This document shows, piece by piece, positions 40,686 through 49,068 of a DNA stretch of 64,000 bases (its first letter is position 1; every line of letters begins with the position of its first letter). The notes beneath the pieces are model-generated. The model saw only the letters and a program-made list of their open reading frames with translations, had not been told where the DNA came from and searched no databases. The translations under genes and the position numbers were made by a program. Location: assembly GCF_008001015.1 (NCBI RefSeq), contig NZ_CP042862.1, forward strand, positions 3,162,001 through 3,226,000, in the 5' to 3' direction. Source of the stretch: Serinicoccus profundi. GTDB taxonomy: Bacteria > Actinomycetota > Actinomycetes > Actinomycetales > Dermatophilaceae.

Positions 40686-43440
40686 GCTGTCCACCGCCCC
40701 CGGCCCCCGACCGGACGCCGGTCCCGCCGCCCGCCCGGGGGCCGGCGCCCGGGGCACGTGGGGTCTGCGCGACCGCCCGGGGGTGCTGTGGCTGGCGCTC
40801 GCGGGGTTGATGACCTTCGTCCACCCGTTCGTGCCGGAGTCCCGCTGGCTGATGGTGCACCTGGTCCTGCTGGGGGCGCTGACCCACTCGATCATGGTGT
40901 GGAGCACGCACTTCACCCAGGCCCTGCTCAAGACCCGCCCCGGCCTGGACGACCGCCGGACGCAGTCGAAGCGGCTCTGGCTGCTGCTCGGCGGCACCAC
41001 CCTCACGCTGATCGGCGTGCCCACCGCCACCTGGCCGGTCATCCTGCTCGGGGCCAGCCTGGTCAGCGTCGCGGTGCTGTGGCACGGCGTCCAGCTGGTG
41101 CGTCGGCTCCGGGCCGCCCTGCCGGGACGGTTCCGGGTCACCGTGCGCTACTACGTCGTGGCGACCCTGTGCCTCCCGGTCGGCGCGGCCCTCGGCGCCA
41201 CCCTGGCGCTGGGGCTCAGCGACGCCTGGCACGGCCGCCTCCTGCTGGCCCACGCGATGGTCAACATCCTGGGCTGGGTGGGGCTGACAGTCACCGGCAC
41301 CCTGCTCACCCTGTGGCCGACGATGCTGCGCACCCGCATCGGCCCCGCCGCCGAAGGGCGGGCCCGGCAGGCCCTGCCGGTCTTCACCCTCGCCCTGCTC
41401 ACCGTGGTCGGCGGGGCGCTGATGGACCTGCGCTGGCTCACCGTGGGCGCCCTGGGTGCCTACGCCCTGGCCCTGCTCTGGTGGGCCTCGGCCGTCCTGC
41501 CCCCGGTGCTCGCCGCGCCGCCGCGCGAATTCGCCCCCGCCTCGGTCGGGCTGGCCCTGCTCTGGTGGCTCGTCGGGCTGACCCTGGTGCTCTGGCGCCT
41601 GGGGTCCGCACCGGACTGGGCCGCGTTCGCGGACGGTTTCGGGCCCACCGTGGCGGTCCTCGTCGTCGGCTTCGCCGCCCAGCTGCTCTCCGGTGCGCTG
41701 TCCTACCTCCTGCCCTCCGTCCAGGGCGGGGGCAAGACGGTGGTCCGCGCCGGGCAGCGTTGGTTCGACCGGTGGGGCACCGCCCGCCTCACCGTGGTCA
41801 ACGTCGGCCTGCTGCTGTGCCTGCTGCCCGTGCCGAGCATCGTCCGGGTCGTGCTCTCGGTCCTCGTTGTGCTGGCCCTGGCGGCCTTCGTGCCGCTCAT
41901 GCTGGCCGGGATCCGCGCGGCCGTCCGCGCCAAGTGGGAGGTCGAGGCGTCCCGAGCCGCCGCGCAGCCGCCGGCCGGCGCCACCCCCACCCCCGGCACC
42001 CCACCTGGGGCACCCGACCGGATGCCGTCGGTGTGGTCCGGCGGGCAGCTCGTCGCCGCCCTCTCGGCCCTGGTGCTGGCCGTCAGCCTCGGGGTCGCCG
42101 CCGACCCGGCGGCCGCCGGGCTGACCGGCACCGTCCGCCCGGGGGTCGGCGCGTCCGGTGGCGCCGCCGTCGAGCCCACCGGCGAGACCACGACCGTCCG
42201 GGTCGAGGCGCTCGACATGCGCTTCGAACCCTCGACGATCACGGTCCCCGCCGGCAACGCGCTGGTCGTCGAGCTCGTCAACGCCGATCCGACCACCGTG
42301 CACGACCTGCAGCTCCTCGGGGCGAAGACGGCGCGCCTGGCACCCGGGGAGACCGCGACCCTGGAGGTGGGGGTCGTCGAGAGCTCCACCCAGGGCTGGT
42401 GCACGATCGTCGGCCACCGCCAGGTGGGGATGGTGCTCGACGTCGTCGTCGTGGGCGGCGCCTCGGACGGTGACGGCACCCACGCCGATGGCCAGCACGA
42501 CGGCACCGCATCCCCTGGCACTCCATACCCCGACAGCGCGACGCCGTTCCTGGACCCGGACGCCCGGGTGACCGACCCGGTGGACCCGGTGCTCGACCCG
42601 CTCGGCGAGGAGCGGGTGCACCGCCTGACCCTCACCGCCGAGGAGGTGGAGCTCGAGGTGGCCCCGGGCGTGACGCAGACGCGGTGGACCTTCAACGGGC
42701 GGGCGCCCGGGCCGACGCTGCACGGCCGGGTCGGGGACGTCTTCGAGATCACGCTCGAGAACGACGGCACGATGGGCCACTCCATCGACTTCCACGCCGG
42801 TGCCCTCGCCCCAGACCGGCCGATGCGGACGATCGCTCCTGGGGAGTCGCTGGTCTACCGCTTCACGGCGGAGCGGGCAGGCATCTGGATGTACCACTGC
42901 TCCACGATGCCGATGAGCAGCCACATCGCCGCTGGGATGGCCGGTGCCGTCATCATCGAGCCGCGCGAGGGTCTGCCGGAGGTCGACCGGGAGTACGTCG
43001 TCGTGCAGTCCGAGGTCTACCTCGCGCCCGGTACCGGCCAGGGCGGGGAGGCGCCCGCCGAGGTGGACGCCGACGCGATCCTCGCCGAGCGTCCGGCCTT
43101 CGTCACCTTCAACGGGATCGCGGGGCAGTACGGCGAGGCCGGGGAGATGTTCGAGGCGCGGGTCGGTGAGCGGGTGCGCTTCTGGGTGCTCGACGCCGGC
43201 CCGAACCGGGCGACGTCCTTCCACGTGGTGGGCGGGCAGTTCGACACGATGTATGCCGAGGGCACCTACCTGCTCGGCCCGCAGGCCGAGGGCACCGGCG
43301 CCCAGGCACTGGGCCTGCAGGCGGCCCAGGGCGGCTTCGTGGAGCTGAGCTTCCCGGAGGCGGGCCACTACCCGGTGGTCTCACACCTCATGGTCGACGC
43401 GGAACGAGGCGCGAGGGGGGTCGTCGAGGTCAGCGACTGA
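40678..43440 (+). CDS. Membrane-cupredoxin-NirK-like multicopper fusion protein
   Basis: A 920-residue protein in three parts. Residues about 36-475 form 12-13 membrane helices. Residues about 500-592 are a cupredoxin with a full type 1 copper set (H542, C575, H580, M585). Residues about 640-920 are a two-domain copper nitrite-reductase-like unit: type 1 ligands H701, C741, H749 and M754; type 2 ligands H706, H740 and H849; and the proton-relay Asp in SIDFH (D704). The second relay His of classical NirK appears replaced by Asp (D839 by hand alignment). It is probably a membrane-anchored nitrite reductase with built-in electron donor; oxidase activity is an alternative. Confidence 0.83.
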   Translation: MPELSTAPGPRPDAGPAARPGAGARGTWGLRDRPGVLWLALAGLMTFVHPFVPESRWLMVHLVLLGALTHSIMVWSTHFTQALLKTRPGLDDRRTQSKRLWLLLGGTTLTLIGVPTATWPVILLGASLVSVAVLWHGVQLVRRLRAALPGRFRVTVRYYVVATLCLPVGAALGATLALGLSDAWHGRLLLAHAMVNILGWVGLTVTGTLLTLWPTMLRTRIGPAAEGRARQALPVFTLALLTVVGGALMDLRWLTVGALGAYALALLWWASAVLPPVLAAPPREFAPASVGLALLWWLVGLTLVLWRLGSAPDWAAFADGFGPTVAVLVVGFAAQLLSGALSYLLPSVQGGGKTVVRAGQRWFDRWGTARLTVVNVGLLLCLLPVPSIVRVVLSVLVVLALAAFVPLMLAGIRAAVRAKWEVEASRAAAQPPAGATPTPGTPPGAPDRMPSVWSGGQLVAALSALVLAVSLGVAADPAAAGLTGTVRPGVGASGGAAVEPTGETTTVRVEALDMRFEPSTITVPAGNALVVELVNADPTTVHDLQLLGAKTARLAPGETATLEVGVVESSTQGWCTIVGHRQVGMVLDVVVVGGASDGDGTHADGQHDGTASPGTPYPDSATPFLDPDARVTDPVDPVLDPLGEERVHRLTLTAEEVELEVAPGVTQTRWTFNGRAPGPTLHGRVGDVFEITLENDGTMGHSIDFHAGALAPDRPMRTIAPGESLVYRFTAERAGIWMYHCSTMPMSSHIAAGMAGAVIIEPREGLPEVDREYVVVQSEVYLAPGTGQGGEAPAEVDADAILAERPAFVTFNGIAGQYGEAGEMFEARVGERVRFWVLDAGPNRATSFHVVGGQFDTMYAEGTYLLGPQAEGTGAQALGLQAAQGGFVELSFPEAGHYPVVSHLMVDAERGARGVVEVSD

Positions 43441-43501
43441 CGGACCACCGGCTGGGCAAGGCCGAGGGGCCGCGCCGGGGCTCGACCCGGCGGACCCGAG
43501 G

Positions 43502-44368
43502 TCAGCGGCGTGGGGGGTCGGGGATGCGGCCGGCGGCGTCGCGCCGGATCACGCCCTCGCCGACGAGACGGGTGAGCCAGGGGTGGTCGGGCTCGGCGCC
43601 CCAGCGCTCGCGCCAGACCGCGGCGTGGCTGCGGGCATACCGCGACTCCTGGTCCTCGGTGAGCGCATCGACCGGCTGGCGGTAGGCCTCGGCCCCACCC
43701 ACCCAGACCAGGGAACCTCCCGCACCCGAGACGGCCCGGACGAAGTCGGCGGCCTCCAGGCCGGGCCCGGCGTAGTCGGCGCAGAAGCCGCCGACCTGCT
43801 GGAAGTCGCTCGCGCTGAGCGCGAAGCTGGCGGGGGTGAACAGGTGCAGGCGCTGCTCCACCTGCAGCTCGCCGGGAGCGAGGGCCGGGGCGCCCGGCGC
43901 GCGGAGGCTGAGGTCGTGCAGCTGGCGCAGCGGGTAACCGAGGGCCGGGTTGGCCACCGGGGGCAGGCGGAGCACCGGCGCGCTCCACAGCACCGGGCCG
44001 GCCGGGACTGCGTCCTCGGTGTCCTTGGTGACGGCCTTGGCATACCGCTCCAGCGTGCGCGACCCGGGGATGACCGACGCGTCGAGGAAGATCAGCACCT
44101 CGGCCCCGACCTCGATCGCCAGCTCCGCGGCGAGGTTGCGGGCGGCGGCGTAGGGCAGCGCCCGACGGTCGGTGTGGATGGGCTTGACGATGGTCTTCCA
44201 GCGGTCCGTGCCGAGCGGCAGCCGACCGCGGGTGAGGTCACGGTCGCCCATGGAGATCACGACGTGCAGCGAGGGAGGCAGGGAACCCACGGAGAGACCG
44301 TCGACCTGCGCCAGCAGATGGTCGTGATGCCCACGTGTCATGGTCAGGACAGCAACAGTCACGGGCAC
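43502..44368 (-). CDS. Family 2-like glycosyltransferase
   Basis: A 288-residue protein with the GT-A start VAVLTMTRGHHDHL and a DxD-like acidic site in EVLIFLDASVIPG. ALPYAAARNLAAELA and QQVGGFCADYAGPGLEAADF (the GGFDE-like acceptor region) are typical of GT2 enzymes. GTG 44368 is chosen as start, seven bases after TATATT. It has no sugar-related neighbour, so substrate is unknown. Confidence 0.8.
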   Translation of the reverse strand: MPVTVAVLTMTRGHHDHLLAQVDGLSVGSLPPSLHVVISMGDRDLTRGRLPLGTDRWKTIVKPIHTDRRALPYAAARNLAAELAIEVGAEVLIFLDASVIPGSRTLERYAKAVTKDTEDAVPAGPVLWSAPVLRLPPVANPALGYPLRQLHDLSLRAPGAPALAPGELQVEQRLHLFTPASFALSASDFQQVGGFCADYAGPGLEAADFVRAVSGAGGSLVWVGGAEAYRQPVDALTEDQESRYARSHAAVWRERWGAEPDHPWLTRLVGEGVIRRDAAGRIPDPPRR

Positions 44369-44473
44369 GCGCCGAAATATAGGCAGCGCGAGCACGGGGT
44401 CGCTACCCCCGAAAGGGTGGAACGCGACGGGGCGGGTGCGGCACTTCACCGCGCCACGCCGCCTGCCGCGGCG

Positions 44474-44479
44474 TAACGT
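44474..44479 (+). promoter_or_regulatory. -10 box for a probable leaderless response-regulator transcript
   Basis: TAACGT, seven bases, then ATG 44487. Confidence 0.45.
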
Positions 44480-44486
44480 GCTGGGC

Positions 44487-45179
44487 ATGTCCGATGGAAC
44501 TCCGCTCCGGGTCGCCCTCGTCAACGACTTCGAGGTCGTGGTGCGGGGGCTGCACGCGATGCTGGAGCCCTTCGGCGAGCGGATCAGCGTCGTCGAGCTC
44601 GGGGCCCAGGTCGATGTCGAGAGCTCGGTCGACCTCACGCTCTACGACACCTTCTCCGAGCCCCAGGTCGACGGCGAGGAGTTCGACGACGTCCTGGAGA
44701 GCGAGGACCCGGGGGCGATCGTGGTCTACACGTGGAACGTCGACCCGGCCCTGGTCGAGATCGCCCTGGCCAAGGGCTGCCGCGGCTACATCGGCAAGAC
44801 GGTCAGCGGCGCCGAGCTCGTCACCGCCCTGGAGCGGGTGGCGGCCGGTGAGGTCGTCGTCGAGCCGGCCTCCAGTCGCCTGCCCACCCCCGAGCCGCAC
44901 TCGCCCGGCGACTGGCCGGGGCGCGCCGAGGGACTGTCGGCCCGGGAGGCCGAGATCATCACCCTCATCACGCAGGGGCTGACCAACAACGACATCGCGC
45001 TGCGGACCTACCTGTCGATCAACTCGGTCAAGACCTACATCCGCACGGCCTACCGCAAGATGGGCGTGACCCGCCGGTCCCAGGCGGTGCGTTGGGGACT
45101 CGAGCACCGGATGACCCCCGACACCATGCGGGACGACGTCGAGGGCGAGGAGGCCATCTCGCCTCAGGCCGGGGCGTAG
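44487..45179 (+). CDS. LuxR-family response regulator, orphan
   Basis: A 230-residue protein with an N-terminal receiver domain (about 5-120) and a C-terminal LuxR HTH (about 150-210: GLSAREAEIITLITQGLTNNDIALRTYLSINSVKTYIRTAYRKMG). The likely phosphoacceptor is D54 in LTLYDTF and the conserved Lys is K104 in YIGKTVSG. The acidic pair is weak (ND), and no sensor kinase is adjacent, so it may work without phosphorylation. It overlaps the convergent GH13 gene by 16 bases. Confidence 0.88.
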   Translation: MSDGTPLRVALVNDFEVVVRGLHAMLEPFGERISVVELGAQVDVESSVDLTLYDTFSEPQVDGEEFDDVLESEDPGAIVVYTWNVDPALVEIALAKGCRGYIGKTVSGAELVTALERVAAGEVVVEPASSRLPTPEPHSPGDWPGRAEGLSAREAEIITLITQGLTNNDIALRTYLSINSVKTYIRTAYRKMGVTRRSQAVRWGLEHRMTPDTMRDDVEGEEAISPQAGA

Positions 45180-46930
45180 ACGACGAGCGAGTACGGCCCG
45201 ATGTCGAGCGTGCCGACGCCGTCCTGCGCGTCGACGTCGGGCGTCTGGTGGTCGCCGAAGAGCTGGCTGTAGGTCCGCGCGTCGCTGTTGAAGCGCACCC
45301 GCCACAGCCCGCCGGGCAGCTCCACCGGCCGCTGCACGGCGTGCGCCGAGAGGTTGATCGCGACCAGGGTGTGGTGCCCGTCGCCGGTCGAGCGGACGTA
45401 GGCGAGCAGGTTGGCGTCCTCGTCCGCGGCGACGATCGTCGTGTGCGGGCCCGACAGGCCGGCCGTGTCGCCGTCGCGGTTGAGCCGCATCCGGACGAGA
45501 TCTCGGAACATCTGGGTGATGTCGCGGAAGGCCCAGGCCCGCTCCCAGTCCAGCGGCACGTTGTCGCGGAACCACTCGTCCTCGAGGAACTCCTGGCCCT
45601 GGAAGAGCATCGGGAGGCCGGGCGCGGTGAGCACCAGCGCGGCACCGAGGGTCGCGCGCTTCTGCGCGTTCCACCCGCTCGGGTTGTCACCGGCGACCTC
45701 GGAGGTGATCCGCGCCTTGCCGTTGGACACCTCGTCGTGGGACTCGGTGTAGATGACCCGGTCGAAGGAGTGCTGATAGGTATGCGTCACCGCCGCCGCC
45801 ACCGCGGCGATGGACCGGTGCGCGTCGTCGAGGGTGATGAGCGCCTCGCGGACCGGGTGGACGAACTTGTTGTCCCACTGAGCGTGCATCGCGGCACCAC
45901 CGGACTCGGTGGAGGTGACGGCGGCGACACCGTGCAGGTCCTCGGCGATGACGAGGTGACGGGGGAACTCGGTGCGGACCATCTCCCCGATCCGGCGCAT
46001 CATGTCCCAGCCCTGGGGGATCTCGTCGCCGTGGGTGCCGTCGACCCGGCGCATGTAGGGCGTCATGTCGAGCCGGAGGCCGTCGGCGTGATAGTCCCGC
46101 AGCCACATCCGTGCGTTGTCGAGGATGAAGTCGCGCACCTCGTGACGGCCGTAGTCCGGGCGGGTGTCGCCCCACGGGGTGGCGCTGCGGTGGTCGTTGT
46201 AGAAGTAGATGCCGCCCTTGCCGTTCTCCGACCAGCCGTCGAACTGCCAGGTGGGCAGGTCGCTCGGGCCGAAGTGGTTGTAGACGACGTCGACGTAGAC
46301 CGCGAGGCCGCGCTTGTGCGCCTCACGGACGAAGGTCTTGAGCGCGTCCGGGCCGCCGTAGCTGGACTCCACGGCGAAGATGTGGGCCGGGTTGTAGCCC
46401 CAGGAGTAGTCGCCGGCGAACTCCATGAGCGGCATGAGCTCGATGGCGTTGACGCCGAGCTCGACGAGGTAGTCCAGCTTGCCCATGAGGTCACCGAGGT
46501 CAGCCGGGCGACCGTTCTCGGTGGCGACGAAGGAGCCGATGTGCGTCTCGTAGATCACCGTCTCGTGCTGGCGCGGAGGGGTGAAGTCGTCGCCCTCCCA
46601 GTCGAAGGCGGAGTGGTCGTAGAGCAGGCCGTTGCCGACCGAGTTGGTGACCGCCAGGGCCCGCGGGTCGATCCGGTGGAAGGACTGGTCCCCGTTGCTC
46701 ACGAGGAGCTGGTACTCCTGCCACGTCTGCGCGCCGGGCACCTCGGCATACCAGTGGCCGTTGCCCTCGGACTCCATGCCGTGAGCCGAGGGGTCCCACT
46801 CGTTGAAGTCTCCGATGACGCTCACCGAGGACGCGTTCGGCGCCCACACGCGGAAGGCGTACCCGCCCTCGATCGGGATGGCTCCCATGCCGGCGACGCT
46901 CAACGAAATCTCCTTGCTGCTCACGGACAC
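45164..46930 (-). CDS. GH13 alpha-glucan enzyme with CBM48 (branching-enzyme-like)
   Basis: A 588-residue protein. An N-terminal CBM48 beta-sandwich (about 15-105, FRVWAPNASSVSVIGDFNEWD) precedes a GH13 barrel. Catalytic residues are D288 in DGLRLDMT, E330 in VIAEDLHG and D399 in TESHDE. The C-terminal beta domain starts near 490. Architecture and motifs place it with 1,4-alpha-glucan branching or malto-oligosyltrehalose-type enzymes; at 588 residues it is shorter than classical GlgB. It has no glycogen neighbours here. Confidence 0.85.
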   Translation of the reverse strand: MSVSSKEISLSVAGMGAIPIEGGYAFRVWAPNASSVSVIGDFNEWDPSAHGMESEGNGHWYAEVPGAQTWQEYQLLVSNGDQSFHRIDPRALAVTNSVGNGLLYDHSAFDWEGDDFTPPRQHETVIYETHIGSFVATENGRPADLGDLMGKLDYLVELGVNAIELMPLMEFAGDYSWGYNPAHIFAVESSYGGPDALKTFVREAHKRGLAVYVDVVYNHFGPSDLPTWQFDGWSENGKGGIYFYNDHRSATPWGDTRPDYGRHEVRDFILDNARMWLRDYHADGLRLDMTPYMRRVDGTHGDEIPQGWDMMRRIGEMVRTEFPRHLVIAEDLHGVAAVTSTESGGAAMHAQWDNKFVHPVREALITLDDAHRSIAAVAAAVTHTYQHSFDRVIYTESHDEVSNGKARITSEVAGDNPSGWNAQKRATLGAALVLTAPGLPMLFQGQEFLEDEWFRDNVPLDWERAWAFRDITQMFRDLVRMRLNRDGDTAGLSGPHTTIVAADEDANLLAYVRSTGDGHHTLVAINLSAHAVQRPVELPGGLWRVRFNSDARTYSQLFGDHQTPDVDAQDGVGTLDIGPYSLVVYAPA

Positions 46931-47034
46931 GACGAGAGGCGCCTGCCGTGTGGCTGCGCCCCCGACCGTCGATGGTAGCCCGCCGATCCGCTAATTGCCT
47001 GGCGCGGCGGCCGGGCGTGACCGAGGATCGGGGT

Positions 47035-48162
47035 ATGCCCCTCCGCGTCGCGACCGTGCCCGTGCCAGATGACCCGGCTCGCCCGCACCCGTGGTTGGCG
47101 GCCACGGTCGAGGTCGAGCGGGCCCACCACGAGCAGCTCGTCGGTCACGACGACCTCGTCGACCCGGTGGAGTCGATCGCTACGTCCTACACCTGGCAGG
47201 ACACCAGTCGGCGGGTGCGTCTCGTGGCGCTCGCGGGCGGCTCCGATCGGGGCGCAGCCGACCCGGACGGTGAGGTCGTCGGTGCGGCACACGTGTGGAT
47301 GCCGTTGCGGGACAACCGGACCCTCGGCTACTTCTTCCCCAACCACCTGCCCGGCCAGGACGAGTCGGCGGTCTACGACGCGCTCTGGCAGGAGGCTGCG
47401 CGGGTCTTCGACGAGCACGAGCGGCGGGTGATCCACTGCTGGGCGACGCATCCGCCCCAGGGTGCGGGCGCCCGACGGCTCGCAGCGCGCAGCGGCGCCG
47501 GGGCGGTCGAGGAGGACGAGCGCGCCCGGTGGCTCGCCCACGCGGGCTTCGTCCTGGAGCAGGTCGAGCGCTACAGCGTCCTGTCACTCGATGCCGCCGC
47601 CCTCGCCGCCGCTCGGCTGATCGCCGACGAGGGCCCCGGCGCCTCCAACCCCTCTGCGGAGGCCGGTCCGAGCGCGAGCCCGCGCCACCGCCTGCGCAGC
47701 TGGATCGGCGTCACGCCACTCGACCTGCGCGAGGGGATGGCGGCTCTGCGCTCCCGGATGAGCGTGGACGCGCCCGGCGCGGACCTGGACTACGAGGAGG
47801 AGGCCTGGGACGTCGACCAGATCGTCCGGCGCGACGAGCGGATGGACGCCGCCGGCCGTGACGTGGTGACGACGGTCGCGCTGCACGAGGGCCGACCCGT
47901 CGCCTACACCGAGATCTCGGTGCCGCGGGGGCGCCCGGTCGCCGGCTTCCAGGACGACACCCTCGTGCACGGCGACCACCGCGGGCACCGGCTCGGAGCA
48001 CGGGTCAAGGCCGCCAACCTCCTCGCCCTGCATGCGCACCAGCCCGCCACCCAGCGCCTGCACACGTGGAACGCGGAGGAGAACACCCACATGCTCGCCA
48101 TCAATGCCGAGCTCGGCTTCCGCACCGCCGGGGTCCAGGGCGGCTGGCAGCTGCGCCGCTGA
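47035..48162 (+). CDS. Tandem GNAT acetyltransferase
   Basis: A 375-residue protein with two GNAT-like halves, as in the mycothiol-synthase-type double acetyltransferases. The C-terminal half has the better acetyl-CoA loop (VHGDHRGHRLGARVKAANL) and the WNAEENTHMLAINAELGF motif. The N-terminal half looks degenerate and probably has a structural role. The start at ATG 47035 lies within a GGTATGCC octamer. Substrate unknown. Confidence 0.82.
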   Translation: MPLRVATVPVPDDPARPHPWLAATVEVERAHHEQLVGHDDLVDPVESIATSYTWQDTSRRVRLVALAGGSDRGAADPDGEVVGAAHVWMPLRDNRTLGYFFPNHLPGQDESAVYDALWQEAARVFDEHERRVIHCWATHPPQGAGARRLAARSGAGAVEEDERARWLAHAGFVLEQVERYSVLSLDAAALAAARLIADEGPGASNPSAEAGPSASPRHRLRSWIGVTPLDLREGMAALRSRMSVDAPGADLDYEEEAWDVDQIVRRDERMDAAGRDVVTTVALHEGRPVAYTEISVPRGRPVAGFQDDTLVHGDHRGHRLGARVKAANLLALHAHQPATQRLHTWNAEENTHMLAINAELGFRTAGVQGGWQLRR

Positions 48163-48171
48163 GCCCTCGCC

Positions 48172-48968
48172 TCAGCCCTGCGACGCGGGCTCCAGCAGGA
48201 GGAAGGTGCCTCCCTGAGGGTCGGCGACCGTCGCGATCCGGCCCACACCGGCCATGTCGTCCGGCCCGTGGACCACCTGGCCACCGAGGTCGGTGACCCG
48301 GCCCAGCATCGCCTCGAGGTCGTCCACCATGAAGTAGACGTTCCAGTAGCTCGACACCTGCTCCGGGACCTCCGGCGGCATCGTCATGAGGCCGCCGAGC
48401 CCGCCCTCGTCGCCACCCCTGATGACGCGATAGCTGCCGTAGGGCATCTCCATGTCGTCGTAGTCCCAGCCGAAGACGGTGGAGTAGAACGCCGAGACCG
48501 TGTCGAGGTCGCGCGTCAGCAGCTCGTTCCAGCCCAGGTGTTGGTCTCGTTGCACACGTCTGCTCCCTGGTGGCTCCCCGCCTGCCACAGGCTGATCGCG
48601 GCGCCGCCGGGATCGCCGACGATGGCCATCCGGCCGGCGTCCATGACGTCCATGGTCGGCATGAGCACGCTCCCACCGGCCTGCTCGACCGTGGCGACGG
48701 TGGCGTCGAGGTCCTCGGTGGCGACATAGGTGCTCCAGACGGGAGGCATACCGGCCTCGGCCATCTCCGGCGGCTGACCGCTCATCCCCGCCACGACCTG
48801 ACCCTCGCGCAGGAAGTTGGTGTAGATCCGGGTGCCGTCCTCGCCGTGGCTGTCCTGCGCCGTCCAGTCGAAGAGCGAGGTGTAGAACCCCGTCGCGGCG
48901 TCGACGTCCGCGGTCATGAGGTCGATCCAGCAGGGGGTGCCTGCGGCGTAGCTGTCACGGGTGGACAT
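48172..48968 (-). pseudogene. Two-domain VOC (glyoxalase-fold) protein, frameshifted as sequenced
   Basis: Two VOC domains that normally form one protein of about 265 residues. The first begins GTPCWIDLMTADVDAATGFYTSLFDW, and the second WNELLTRDLDTVSAFYSTVFGW. One base is missing from a G run (CCC at 48533-48535 on the plus strand, expected CCCC). As a result the first half ends prematurely at NTWAGTSC and the second lies in the next frame. Restoring it gives NTWGWNELL, the usual junction. This is sequencing error or a recent mutation. Members of this family often bind antibiotics or small metabolites. Confidence 0.8.
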
Positions 48969-49056
48969 GGGGGCTCCTTCGCCTCGTCTGCTCCGGCGGA
49001 GCTGGACACCACCGAACCTAGGGCCGCCCACCGACACACGTCCACCGGTCCGCGGC

Positions 49057-49062
49057 TACCGT
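49057..49062 (+). promoter_or_regulatory. -10 box for a probable leaderless MFS transcript
   Basis: TACCGT, six bases, then GTG 49069. The same TACCGT spacing recurs at 57020. Confidence 0.45.
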
Positions 49063-49068
49063 GACCTG

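Noticed and set aside
40606-43368. A very long open frame antisense to the NirK-like gene, and similar ones at 32783-35626, 50966-54718 and 1279-3858
   Set aside because: Their translations are Arg/Gly/His/Asp-rich without domains, and each lies opposite a gene with clear motifs. Long antisense frames are expected at this GC content.
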